NCBI GenBank assembly: GCA_038501785.1
Contig: JBAMJR010000051.1
Span: forward strand, 1,158,501-1,222,500
Direction: 5' to 3'
Origin: Myoxocephalus aenaeus
Lineage: Eukaryota; Chordata; Actinopteri; Perciformes; Cottidae
Length of the DNA: 64,000 nt
In this document: positions 23,997 to 35,893 of the stretch, piece after piece
How positions within the stretch are numbered: position 1 is the stretch's first letter
How the letters are laid out: each line of letters opens with the position of its first letter
The notes under the pieces: generated by a model
Told to the model about the DNA's origin: nothing
The model's input: the letters and a program-made list of their open reading frames with translations, nothing else
Databases searched by the model: none
Translations under genes and position numbers: made by a program

Positions 23997-26900
23997 CCTG
24001 TCTTGATGTCACTGTCTGAATTTCAGATCTGTTTTTTAAATGACAATGCAGATCAGAATATTCTTTATCAATGTATTACTATTGATATTAACTAATGAAA
24101 CACAAAATATAATTAACTTAATACATATAATACAATTTAAATAAAAAAACTGATGCTGCTTCATTCAATTGATTTAGTTTTATTTGAAGAACATGTGCAG
24201 GACGACCAGCTGAATAATGATGTTAGTTACAGACCTTCTGAACTGAACGAGACTTATGCTATTGAACTCTTACTTCTCATTCTAATCATTTGTTCTGCCG
24301 ACTGTAAGAGATAAGATAAGATAATCCTTTATTAGTCCCGCAGTGGGGAAATTACAGGATTACAGCAGGCTTGTAACGTGAACTTTCTCTTGCTTTTAGG
24401 TCAACGCTTCCTTTTCCTGGAAGTCAAGAGCAATATGAGGTAAGCTGCGTACATTTTGAAGTGGGGGTTTTCCGTCTTGTGTTGTTGCGTCTGAATGAAA
24501 ACACAAAACCAGCTGCGTCTGTGTTTTTCAGGTGTTCATTAAGGATCTCGTGTGGAATCTTTTCGGAGAAGGAAACGATGTGTTTAGGGAAGGGGAATGG
24601 ACGAAATCCATCGAGATGTACACCGAAGCCTTGAGTATAGCGGATTACGCCGACTCGGAAGATATCTGCGTTGCAACGGGTCTACTGGAAAAGCTGTACG
24701 CAAACCGAGCGGCCGCGTACCTGAACATAGTTCCGGTAAGCAGGCGGCCGTCGCACTCGTCCCTCTTCCCTTTTGTCTCCAAAACATTTTCTATATGCAG
24801 TTAAATTGTAAAAAAAATAAAGTCCAAAATACAACGAGCACATTTGTACCTTCAAATGTCACGTTTGAGGGTCCAGGGTTTCCCCAAAGCCGGGATTACT
24901 TTCTCAAATCAACCGGCACCAAAACACAATTCACAAAATGTCAACAAATAGGTTTTTAAATGTCACTGCCGTTTCAAAAGAAGAGCTGTTTTCTACCATT
25001 TTATTGTCCTCTGATCGAAGACTTTTTAAGCACTTGGCGTCATACGAAGACAAAAAAAAGAGGAGCTTTAAACCTGCAGTACTTCACAAATCTGCCTGTT
25101 CTTCCCATGAAAATATAGGAAACACTTGAGAGGTTGTGGAGAGAAGAACATGAAGCATGCTTTTAGTTTTAAACTCCAGCTCCTCACATTTAAAACACTG
25201 AATTAAGGTGTCAGTTAATCTGAGGACACGCAGGTTTACGAGAGTAAATGGGGCTTTCAGTGTCGTTCTTTTGTAACGAGATTTAACTTCTTCCACTTTG
25301 AATCTACCTTGCATACGTCTCCGGGGCTTTTTTTCAGGCGCAGGGCAAATTCATTGAACGGGCCGCAGCTTACAGGCCTCAACAGTAACATAACAAAAAA
25401 ATATGTCAGGATGGCAACCAGGTATCCGCTTGTAGTTGCCGAAACTGAAAATATGGTTGCCATTTCTAAATGTTATATTTTGAGTAATTAAGATGCGGTT
25501 CTGTCACTTTTAATAATGAAAATGTGACATAAAAGAATAAAATCTTGTGCGTTTTATCTGATACTTTACATAATTGTAATCCCTGGTATATGAAATAGCG
25601 GCCGTGCAGCACTGGTTGCTTGTTCATCCGGTCTTTCCCGTTTTAAAATTTTTGTTTTCTGGACCGTTGTGCTGGTTCCCCACCGCAGATCCACTTCAGT
25701 TTGAGGGACGGCACCAGAATCAGCGTGTCCATCATCTCTACTTTCAGAGATGAACCTCAATCTGTCTTGATTTGACCTCGACAGCTGATTCCCCCTCTCA
25801 CATGGAGACAAAGAGGCTTTTCAGGCTGGCCTTACTGTCGACCGCTTTTCATCCGGACAGAACGAGTAACGCTGCTCAGATGTTGCCTGTGTGTCATGTT
25901 ACCGCATCCCTTTTTAAAGATGTTCCTCTACTGGGTCTCAAGAATAACGATAAAACACACCAGCCACAGATTTGACGTTCATCTGAAACGTGAACTCAGG
26001 ATCCACTTAGAAAACGTCCAGTCGGGGGAAGTAAATGATGCTTTCAGAGAAACATTCGGGTCTCCTCTCCTGTCGGTGTCATTCTGCTTTAAATCGCGTT
26101 CCATGGCAGGAAAAACCACTCAGCCGTCTTCAGGGAGACCACACCCACACCTGACTCGACCCACTGGACACGTAAAGGCAATTCCCGGTTACTTTGTTCT
26201 GTGTTGCGGCACGATGGTTAAGTACAGCTTGTCTCACTCTGCGACGCGTCCTCTCTCTTAGGGACTGTACGACCAGGCGCTGGAGGACTGTGAAAAGGCT
26301 CTCCGTCTGAACGAGGGCAACTACAAAGCGCTGTACAGGAAAGCAAAATCCTTGAAGGAGATGGGGAGACATCAAGAGGCCTATGAGGCTGTTGCCAAAT
26401 GCTCTCTAGCAGTGCCTCAGGTAAGGTGCAGCACAGGCGTGTGTTGTGTTGATTTATCCAAATGTGCAAAGGAAGATCCACTCTAAATTTGACAAAAACA
26501 AAATGAGCAAAACGGGACCGGCACGCCGAGGGGATTCAGGGAAGGTTCTGGCGCGTTGCCCGGCTACCGCTGTGTTTCTTTGACCTTTTTTTTTTCTCGT
26601 TTTGAACGAAGACATTTCAGGTAACAGTGATGTCGGCCCAACTTCGGTGCAATTAGCAGCCCCATTTTAGTTTGAGAGACAATTTGTTTATGCCTCAGGA
26701 TGATCAAAAACTGATGTTTCAAGGCAATTTCCCACAAACGACAGGACCGTAGATGTGGGTTGCACCTTCAAAAGGTTGCTGCAATGCGTGCAAAATGGCT
26801 CAGTCTTGATGCACGAAAGCAAAAAATGCATATGTGCACAGTAAAATCCTTTTTTGCGGTTGAGGGAAAACAAAGTTTCCACACGGCGTGGCGGAGAATA

Positions 26901-28574
26901 ATTGGTTAATGGAAAATGGCAGTTTTGGCAGCGGTTGCCGCGAGAGCGTTTGAATAAACACCGTCCGTTTGCGTTGTCTCCCCAGGATACCAGTGTCACA
27001 GACCTGACTCAGGACCTTGCCAAAATTTTGGGATTGAAAATCCGTAAAGCTTATGTAAGGAGTAAGGTATGTGTGTCTCAAACCGTCCTGACGCTTGAGG
27101 CAAAAACCAATGACAGCCATGTAAAAGTCCCACTGTTTTACTTCTTCCACATGTCGTAGTTAATGCCACACATTTGATTTAAAAAACAACCTCTGCACAT
27201 CATTTAATGAATCTAATTCCATTTTAACAGCCTGCCTTGAATGTTTTGCGAGCATCGAGTTATCAAGATGCATCATGTGAGAAGGTATGCGACACAACGA
27301 CCTCAATATTTACGTTTACTCTCTCCTCGTTCAATCGTTTACTTCTTCTCTTTTCTTTTTCTTCTGTAGTTTTCCCATGGCTCGTCTTCAGTTGAAGATA
27401 TAGAAATAGGTAAGTGTCGTATTAATGCATCTTTTGATTTGTTCATTAAAACGGAGAAAGGACGAAAGTCACCCTCCCCCGTTCCCCCCCCCCCCCCCCC
27501 CCCCCCCCCCCACCACCGTTGTGTTTCAGAAGTGCCTCGGCTCACCCAGGAAAGCAGTGTTTTGGCTCCGGCTCCGATCCAATCTCCGCCTCTAAATGAA
27601 GCAATAATGGACGAACTTCCCAACCACATCCTGTCGTCTTTATCCCCGTCGGAGCCGCCGGGCTTCGAGTCCGTCTCCGCGTCCGCGCCCACGTCGTCCC
27701 CTCTCCCCGTGCCCTCGTTCGTCAACGGGTGCAGAACCAGTAAGCCTCGCTCGATGCTCGACACCAGTCAGGATTTTGACGCAGACATCATCGGGGACGA
27801 CCTCGACGATCTGCTGGACCAAGCCGGCCCCGAATCCGCCATGGTGAGCGAGCGGCCGTGAGAGCCAGGCGGAGGAGTGAACTGCGTCTGAGCCAGAGTG
27901 TTGACTTTTGTGTTTTTGTCTCCCCTCCTCCTCCTCCAGGTTATACCCACAATGAAGGGGCCTCTTCCTTTGCCAACCAGTATTTCCTCCGGCAGCTCCA
28001 TGTCGAGTCCATTCCTGATGCCATCTCACATCAACCCGTTTCTCCACAGCAGCGCCCAGCAGTGCACCGTGACGCTGCCCCCGCTGTACCACAAGTCGGG
28101 GTCAAGTACGTACTTTGGTATGGACACCTTCGACGCCCTCCCCCCACCCCTGGACTCCCTGGATAGTCTTAACATTACCGACTATAAAACGGGTACGCTT
28201 GGTCACTCGGTGTGTCAAAAAAAAAAAATCAGCTGAAAAATACGTAACCTGTGTTTTTTTAATTAGTTTTTCTCCCGTCTGTGAACATTTCAGATTATGC
28301 TCAGAGTCGATTCATTCCACAGGTAATTTTTATTATTACTCAGTCAGTCAAAGCGTTGGTACAGGCTTGTGTTGGGTCTTGATTCACGTTTCTGTTTTTT
28401 TTTTTTTTTTTTTTTATGAACAGCTGAACAATAATGAAAGCCCAATGGGAATGGCTGTGGGGATGCCTGAAGTGAAAGGTCTTCCTGCTGCTGTGGAGTT
28501 AGCAAAGAACCCGTTAGCCGACTCGCATGAATTCAAACAAGCGTGTTCAAGCTGCTACGTCAAAACTGGTGAGG

Positions 28575-28617
<43 letters not shown>

Positions 28618-29577
28618 TGCTTTCTAAGGAAAGGGAGGTATTGTTTGGTGTAATATGTTTTATTTATTTTTGGTATCCACAGGGCCCGGAGTGTTGGATT
28701 ACACGCTTCATACAGAAGAGCATAAATGCAAAAAGGACGCTTTACTCGGAAGATTCAAACACTCGCTAGACAAAACGTGGAAGCTCATTCGACCAAGACC
28801 AACAAAAACCCAATATGTTGGACCTTATTACATTTGTAAAGGTAACGTTTTATTGACCTGTACATTTCTCCATATTGTTCCATTTGCCTTCATGAAACCA
28901 TTTCTGTCTCTTTTTTTTTAACCTACACATCAAATTGGCTCTTCCCAGAGAGAAAAAAGGCCATACATGTTTTATTTAGTGAGACAGATTGTTAATAGAA
29001 CATAATATCAGTTCCCTCTGCATGGTACGGTTTTCACCATCTCACGTATTGCCCTTTCTCCTCGTCTTTATTACACATTATCGTTATTATAGTCATTATT
29101 CATGTTTTTTTTCTTCACATATTTCCTGTTCTCCTTGTCTTTATTACACATAAATATTTGCAGCAGCTTCTGACTTAGTTTCTGGCCCTTTTCCTTAACA
29201 CGTTGCTGTTGTTGCCCACACACACAAATCATGTCTCGCTAACAGCCAACACTGACATTTGACCTGTGACGGTGTTGTTTCAGAGGTGGCTATTGGAAAA
29301 GAGTGCCTGTACCCGGGCCACTGCACATTTGCATACTGCCAGGAAGAGATTGATGTTTGGTCGCTGGAACGGAAAGGGTTCATCTCCAGGGAGCTTCTCT
29401 TCGACCCCTACGGGCCCAACTCCAACATCCGGTTGACGGTCCCCAAGATCTTACAGGAGCATCATGGGATATTCATGTTTCTCTGTGGCGTGAGTGTTTA
29501 ATTTCAATTTGAAAACTAGTATGAGCTCAGGGTGTTGTTATATTGTTTTTAATCAACCTGTGTATGATATATTGTGC

Positions 29578-29619
<42 letters not shown>

Positions 29620-32600
29620 GTAGTTATAGTTACTGCAGTGGTGCAGTGCTAATGGAAGGAAACACAAGTTTGTCTCATTGTAGATGAGACAATATTTACC
29701 ACCTCAGATGTTTCTTAAACTTATAAGCTCTTATTTTGCTTTTTTCAGGGGGAAAATTAAAAAATGTGGCCATTAAATACAAAAATGTTAATATGATAAA
29801 TATAAAGCTTTCCATTGGTTAGTCTGATCATTAGAAGCTGCATCCTTGGATCAGCTGTATCAGCGATGGAGCACTTTCCTGTCATCGCTGCAGAAAGACT
29901 GATGTGTTTTTACAGACTATTATAATTTTTTTATTTATTTCTAATTTGCAGGTGTGTTTTGACCACAAACCCAGAATAATCAGCAAAACCAACAAAGACG
30001 ACCTCTCGCTTTGCTCTCATCCGGTGACGAAGCACGACTACGAGGATCATAAGTACGTCGTCTCGCCTTTTACAACTCCGGAGCCTCCATTTAGTCGATT
30101 TCATTCACAGTAATGAGTCATCTGGAATGATGCGAGGGATCAAGAGCAGGATTCTAACGTTGTGGACATTGTTGTCCCGCTGGTCTCGTAGGTGCCTGGT
30201 CCACATTTTGAAGGAGAATACGGTCCGTTATTCCAAAATCAGACCCTTGAATCCTCAGTGCCAGCTGGATCTTTGTCGGCATGAAGTCCGCTACGGCTGC
30301 GTGAGAGAGGACGACTGCTTCTACGCCCACAGCCTCATCGAGCTGAAGGTCTGGATGATGCAGCACGAGCTCGGTGAGACGGCTTTTTATAAACACAAAT
30401 ACTCTCCCGAGCACAGTTCTTCTCAAGCAAACACCTTTTGCTAAACTTGTCACTGTGAAATGTTATATAATTCAATTATTTCCCACGATTTTATTTTTAT
30501 TTTGACTTTCGCATCATGTAGGTATCACTCATGAAAGTATTGTCCAAGAGGCCAAGAAGTTTTGGAGTTCAACAGCTTCGTTGCAGGGAGCCCAGGTAAG
30601 CCCAACTTAAGGACGGTTCACAGGTTTCTTTGGTTGCCTTTAACACGGTCTGAGGAGTTTTTACTTTTTTTAGATATATATATATATATTAGGGCTGGGC
30701 ACGTCAATCCATTGACGCCGACAATGATTTTCTCATGCGTTAACGCCATGTTTTAGTTTTTTTTTTAGCATTGGGATGGGAGGGGCTTAACGTTAAACAG
30801 CATTGATGCAGCCAACCAGCGTCCTTTAGAATCGCAAACGAATGTCGGCGCGTATGAGCCTCAAGACGCACCGTCGTCAGGAGAACACACAAGTTGTGTG
30901 ACTTACAAAAGTGACGGCGTTACACCGTGCACCGCCTGTTGCTCTCACTGAGGCTGCCGGACATCGCTGTAACGCCGTTATTATCTCAGAGTTACAGTTG
31001 GTCGCGTTCCCCTCCGACAGACGGTCTTGCACTTTGACTGTTTTTAAAAACAAAATGGATTGACAAACCGTTTCTAACTTTAGAACACGTATGAGTTACT
31101 TACACAGTTCATTAAATTGATGAACTGCGGGCGCTGAAAAAGAAAACCGATTTATATACTGTTGTTAACTTGCTGTTGTTATATTGTTCTGATAACATTA
31201 CATTGTGTCCATTTAAACATTTGTCTGTTGTATTTTGTGTTTCTCTTTTTTTAATTGTAGAAATGTAACCATGCATTTTACCGTTTCGTTGGATTAGATT
31301 TACGCTTTGGGTGAAAACTCGATTGCGTATGTTTTTGTGTTTTTTTTTTTTTTTAATGGCGGTCCTTTTCATCGCAGCTTTCCAGCGCACAAAGGAGGTT
31401 CGGGCCTCCAAACCTGAAGATGATGTTTGTTTGTGGCCAGTGCTGGAGGAATGGCCAACTCAGCGAAGCTGACAAAAACAAGAAGTATTGCTCAGCGAAG
31501 GCGAGACACACGTGAGTGCTGCGAAGACTCTTTATCGCACATGAGGTGTGGACCGGAGGAGAATGGATAAATAACTCTGTTTCCGTCCTTCTCAGGTGGG
31601 CAAAAGACCGGCGGGTGGTGATCGTTAGTTCCCATGAAAGGAAAAAGTGGACAGCAGTAAGACCGCTGCCGACCAAAAAACCCATCCCGTCTCAATTTGA
31701 GGTACGAGCCGAACGTTCTTCTCTTTTGTATTTCTGATGAAAACAAGTCTCCTGCAATGTTTCACCAAATGTCGTTTTCCCCCATTTCTTAGATTTGCAT
31801 GCATGTGACAGCTGGCAAGAAGTGTCAGTACATTGGGAATTGCACGTTTGCTCACAGTCTAGAGGAGAAAGACCTTTGGACCTACATGAAGGAAAACAAC
31901 AGTGAGTGCTGTCAAGGAGATGTGCTCCCTTACTTTGGTAGAAATGTAATTAATATGTGACGCGCCAATCATAATTACTCCATCTCCCATGCCCTCATTT
32001 AGTTCCAGACATGGATCAGCTTTATGAGCAGTGGCTCCAGTCTCAGAAGCCGGGCTGGGGTGACGAGAGCTCCAATAACTCTGTCAGGGAGAACGGCAAA
32101 CAGATCCACATGCCGACCGACTACGCTGAAGAAGTGGTGAGTCTGAAAGCCCTGAGAATACGGAGCGCCGCTCAGTGGTACTTAGATTATACTCCAAGCT
32201 GTCCTCAAGCAAGGAAGTTAACTCTCGTACAATTGTCTCCACTAATCAATTAGTTTCACAGATCTGTAGATTTTCTCCACAAAGAATCGCACAAAAGCAG
32301 CACTTTAGAGTCCCAGTGTAACTAAAGTTAGTCTTTAGCTTCGGAAGTATTCCCCACGGAAAAGGAGTATTTAAATCATATCCATCTGTCCTTATTGTTC
32401 AGCTGTTCATAAATGTTCAGAAATGTGAATTAAGACCCAACACAAGCCTGTGACAACGCATAGACTGACGATGAGTAATAATACAAATTACCTGTGGAAA
32501 GAATCGACTCTGAGGACAGGAGGAAAACTAATTAAAAACACAGGTTACGTATTTTTCAACTGATATTTTCTCACACACACACACACACACACCTCCCTCA

Positions 32601-33021
32601 TCGCTAAGAGTTGTAAATGGATTGATGGATGTCATGATATTGTTGCTTTTGTAAGCAAGTCATATTTAGTTTTTCAGGTAGAAAATATTTTTGATATAAA
32701 ACACACTTATTTTTGGGATATATTGTTGGATAGGTGCACAATATTACTGGCTATGTGAACTAAAGAGGTTTATAAGACTTTAAATATTGTGTTCACCAGA
32801 TATGTGTTCATACATTTCTTGGGAATAAGTCATTCAGCAAAAGAAAACGCATTTCTTTTTTGGTAGCTGATCATTGCGCTGTCAAAATATTTCTGATGGT
32901 TAAATTGTGTGAACGTTTTATTAAATACTGTTTTGATGTAGCTGTTTACCAAGTGATTAACGGCAATAGCTTTAAATGAATAACCGGGCGGAAATCAGTC
33001 ATTTGTGTAACTGGCATTTGC

Positions 33022-33059
<38 letters not shown>

Positions 33060-33517
33060 CACAGGCTGGCAACCACTGTTGGCTGTGTGGGAAGAACTGC
33101 AACAGCGAGAAGCAGTGGCAGCAGCACATCACTTCAGAAAAGCACAAAGACAGAGTCTTCAACTCTGAGGACGATCAGAACTGCTGGCAGTATCGGTTTC
33201 CCACGGGCACTTTCAAAGTTTGCGAGAGGTAAGACTACCAGCGGGCCGAACGAACGTCTCTGGTCACCGGACGGAGTCCAGTGGAGTTTTAACGGCTGAC
33301 CTTTTTTGACCTTTTGTGTCCTCGTAGGTTCCTCAAAAGCACGTGCACAGAGGAGGATTTGTGTAAGATGGCGCACGGGGAGCAGGAACTAAAAGAGTGG
33401 ATGGAGCGCCGGGAATTCCTTTTGATGAAACTTGCCAAAGCCAGAAAAGACCATCTTATAGCACCAAATGACAATGACTTTGGGAAATACAGTTTTCTGC
33501 TTAAAGACATTATTTAA
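22966..33517 (+). CDS. zc3h7a: zinc finger CCCH-type protein 7A
   Basis: Twenty-two coding exons: 22966-23033, 24400-24439, 24532-24735, 26262-26420, 26986-27066, 27231-27284, 27370-27409, 27530-27843, 27940-28192, 28294-28322, 28424-28568, 28683-28841, 29284-29489, 29952-30052, 30192-30373, 30522-30595, 31378-31511, 31596-31701, 31793-31901, 32003-32136, 33065-33228 and 33328-33517. Phases close to 981 aa, against about 971 in human. Residues 37-157 hold TPR-like helices. DDLDDLLDQAG near residue 305 is the LD motif. Cysteine-rich fingers follow: one ending FAYC (exon 14, a Cys in place of the usual His), C-X7-C-X5-C-X3-H (exon 16), C-X8-C-X5-C-X3-H (exon 20), a C2H2 finger C-X2-C-X12-H-X5-H (exon 22) and a last CCCH across exons 22-23. 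The family binds RNA and microRNA precursor loops. ZC3H7B is the alternative; exon 4-6 and C-terminal sequence fit 7A better. Confidence 0.95.
24301..24362 (+). mobile_element. LINE-type 3' tail fragment
   Basis: A GATAA-rich run is followed by CCTTTATTAGTCCCGCAGTG and GGGAAATTACAGGATTACAG, a 3'-end sequence familiar from many teleost introns. It lies in intron 2 of zc3h7a, about 40 bp upstream of exon 3. Only the tail is present. Confidence 0.45.
27484..27511. repeat. (C)28 homopolymer
   Basis: 28 consecutive C in intron 8 of zc3h7a, ending 18 nt before exon 9. It forms most of that acceptor's polypyrimidine tract. Confidence 0.9.
28228..28436 (+). repeat. inverted-duplication arm A (exon 11 region of zc3h7a)
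   Basis: This segment covers the end of intron 10, micro-exon 11 (28294-28322), intron 11 and the first bases of exon 12. Its reverse complement, with small indels, is found at 32392-32566. Matching blocks include TGAAAAATACGTAACCTGTG, CACAGGTAATTT plus TATTATTACTCA, ACAGGCTTGTGTTGGGTCTT and ATGAACAGCTGAACAATAA. By eye about nine in ten aligned bases agree. Arm A is the functional one because it carries an in-frame exon with both splice sites. Confidence 0.9.
28579..28612. repeat. (GT)17 just after the exon 12 donor
   Basis: Seventeen GT units begin 10 nt downstream of the end of zc3h7a exon 12 (28568), inside a 114-nt intron. Confidence 0.95.
29583..29615. repeat. (TA)n microsatellite
   Basis: About 16 TA units in intron 14 of zc3h7a. 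Confidence 0.95.
30688..31060. mobile_element. probable DNA-transposon fragment
   Basis: TTAGGGCTGGGCACGTCAAT opens a GC-richer block containing GCGTTAACGCCATG. Such AGGGCTGGGC starts with TTAACG motifs are typical of hAT-like elements scattered through fish genomes. It sits in intron 17 of zc3h7a. I could not find a matching right end, so the right border is approximate. Confidence 0.4.
32392..32566 (-). repeat. inverted-duplication arm B (in zc3h7a intron 21)
   Basis: Read on the minus strand this is a copy of 28228-28436. Relative to arm A it lacks about 15-20 nt covering the exon 11 acceptor and the first exon bases. It also lacks most of the long T run of intron 11. It keeps the exon 3' part and its donor (CCACAG|GTAATTT). 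Being antisense to the transcript it cannot be spliced as an exon, but it can pair with arm A in the pre-mRNA. A (CA)10 tract directly follows it (32572-32592). Confidence 0.9.
32572..32592. repeat. (CA)10 microsatellite
   Basis: About ten CA units in zc3h7a intron 21. It is complementary in RNA to the (GU)17 tract at the end of the same intron. Confidence 0.9.
33025..33058. repeat. (GT)17 abutting the exon 22 acceptor
   Basis: Seventeen GT units are followed by only TCACAG before zc3h7a exon 22 starts at 33065. The GT tract therefore occupies the usual position of the polypyrimidine tract. Confidence 0.95.
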
Positions 33518-33959
33518 CGATGCGATGACGATACTAATGCCCACTTGCAACTAATGCAGTATTCAAACAGTCGAGTCAGGTGACCCCCCCCCGAGGGCCT
33601 CGAGGAAAACCGCCTGATCACAGCATGATTTTAAAGAGGGCGCTCGGGACCGGCCCTGTGATTGGTGGTTTACTCTGAACTACAGTAGTGTTATCTGAGT
33701 GGAAGACACTTGAAGCTTTGCTCTGTGCCATTCGGTAGAACATCTGGAAAGCGGCGTGTTCAGATACGGTTGACCTTAAAGTACTTTCTTTAACCCAAAC
33801 AGTTTCTCTATGTTAATGACCTTTAACGGTTCCACGTGTCGAGTGTGGGATCCTTGCATCGAGAGTTCAGTTGACAATCTCTTATTTTAATCCATCACCA
33901 TAGGTCATTTTCACTTTCCATTCATCTATTAATATGCCAGTGTAATGGACAGCACTCAA

Positions 33960-33965
33960 AATAAA
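33960..33965 (+). terminator. zc3h7a polyadenylation signal
   Basis: AATAAA, 443 nt after the stop codon, followed by a T/G-rich stretch (TTCTTTTTG and TGCCATGTGTTTT). It is the first canonical signal downstream of the gene. Confidence 0.75.
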
Positions 33966-34470
33966 GCTTCTTTTTGTAAACCGTTTTAGCTGCCATGTGT
34001 TTTATTAATCACATTTAGTCGTGTTCCGATATTCTAAGTACTTGGAATATGGCTACAGTGTGGTATTACTGCTATTTCAAGAAAGAGCTGGGAATTAAAA
34101 ACCTGAGACGGTGCTGAATTAGAAATTCAGAGCATATCTATGATTGCCTCCGTATGGCTCTCAACATGACTGCTGAGCTGGCGGCTCGAAGCTAACGGGG
34201 GTAACAACACTGTTTATCTGAGGGTGTATACTCTGAAAATACTACAGTAGAGTCCAAGTACCTCAAAATAGTACATTCCATCACTGTCACAGGCTGATTT
34301 TTAAATGTTTGCATTGTGTTTTAATTATTTTTCTGTGGAAATCAAGATGGAATTTAATATTTTCGTGCTTGAAAAACAAAAAAATTGGGTATTTAACAAT
34401 GTGTCAGTCCCAGTGCAGTATGTATAAACATCTACATTATGTTTCTACGAGAGGGAAAATAGGAGTCATC

Positions 34471-34476
34471 TTTATT
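34471..34476 (-). terminator. rmi2 polyadenylation signal
   Basis: AATAAA on the minus strand, about 225 nt beyond the rmi2 stop codon. It lies roughly 500 bp from the convergent zc3h7a signal. Confidence 0.6.
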
Positions 34477-34700
34477 TAGTATTTATATAAACATCCTTGG
34501 AGTAGGAGCCCAGAGGGAACGCTCGGCTTCACAGCAGAAATACTGAAGGCACAAAGTCTGTTCAGTCATCACGTCGAAGTCTTTGTCCCTCTTGCGTCAC
34601 ACCTCGCAGTCAGAAACCTGACATAGAATCCACGCTTCGGTCCTTTTTGAGGTCGTCTTCTTTTCCACCATTTGTCAAGAATCGCTTCAAAGCTGCGCTC

Positions 34701-35893
34701 TCAGGCCAGCAGCTGCTGCAGCTCCTCCACCTCCAGCTTCCACATCCTCCTGTGGAGCCCGGCGAGCTCGGAGAGGTCTGCCATCTTCACGGCACGGATC
34801 ACCGGCTCCGGGGAGACGGCCACGACGAGGCCCATCGCCATGACATATTTACCTGCAAAAACAGATTCAAGGAAACAAAACATGATAAAAAAAGGGAGAT
34901 GTGGCTTATTCTCAGTGACCGTGACCACAAAATATTATTCTGACTACGGCTTCTGCTCGGTCGTCAGAATAAAAGCCTGGAATGCTTCATATTCTAAGCT
35001 TGTGAATTTGCAGCGTTCTACACATCTTCATAAGAGTGTTAAAGTCGTAATAGACATCAGTAATATTAAAGTTAATATTAGCTACAACTGTGGCTTTCCT
35101 TCTAAAATTTTCATTATTTTCTGTAAGAAAGGGCCAGGTATTTGTTTGCTTTAAATATTTCTTGACGGTGGTGGTATAATTTAAAATGTACAGTTATAGA
35201 TAGATATTACTAAAGGTTGCAGAAAGAAAAAAAGGGACATTTCACAGTTTTTGACTAACAACTGAGAAATCCAGATCGAGGTCCAATGTGATCTCAATTG
35301 AGAATATTATTGTATTTCCTCAAACATAATAGTTTATGTATATATACACATGTTGTTACTATTTCCGGCTGACACTATAGAAATGAGTAATTAACTAATC
35401 AATAATCTAATACCATCTACCTTACTATACTATACTTATTACCAGAACACACCATGTGACATGTTCTGGGCTCCTGTAGCAGTTTAAATGCAGAATGTAT
35501 ATGTATTCATCAAGGCCAGTTTTTTAGTATTTTTGTAGAAAAGTGTAATAAATAAATAAACCTCTGAAACATACACTCTACAACAGTCTGCTTATGGCCG
35601 GCCTCACCTTGGGCCAGACACGGCTTCCCTCTGGGGATGCTGTTGACGCCGAGCACCGCGAAGGTCCCGGTCTCGTCCAGCAGCGTCACGGTGTTCCGGT
35701 CCGGCTGGACCTCCAGCACCGTGCCCTGCATCCACACCAGCGAGACCGGCAGAGAGCGACCCCTGCCCGGCCGCAGAGTCCAGCCGTCCCCGCTGTCGGC
35801 CCCCCGGCTCTCCGCCGCCCGCAGCTGTCCGGACAGCACTTTCACCGGCGGCGGGCGCTTCTTCTCCGCGGCAGCTTTCCCCGGGTCGCTCAT
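34701..35893 (-). CDS. rmi2: RecQ-mediated genome instability protein 2
   Basis: Two exons: 35608-35893 and 34701-34852, joined G|GT, giving 145 aa (human about 147). The protein is a single OB fold. Recognisable landmarks are PPVKVLSGQLR near the N terminus, the VWMQGTVLEV strand, IPRGKPCL at the exon junction, GKYVMAMGLV and the C-terminal MWKLEVEEL. RMI2 joins RMI1, TOP3A and BLM in the complex that dissolves double Holliday junctions without crossover and limits sister-chromatid exchange. The start chosen is the first in-frame ATG (35893), with G at -3. The open frame extends 12 codons further upstream without an ATG. A 14-codon upstream ORF overlaps this start by one base. Convergent with zc3h7a. 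Confidence 0.93.

Noticed and set aside
27339..28092. Minus-strand frames of 141-150 codons opposite zc3h7a exons 9-10
   Set aside because: They are antisense shadows of well-supported plus-strand exons with correct splice sites.
32392..32566. Arm B considered as a functional alternative exon
   Set aside because: The exon-like copy is in antisense orientation to zc3h7a and lacks the original acceptor; no minus-strand gene is present.
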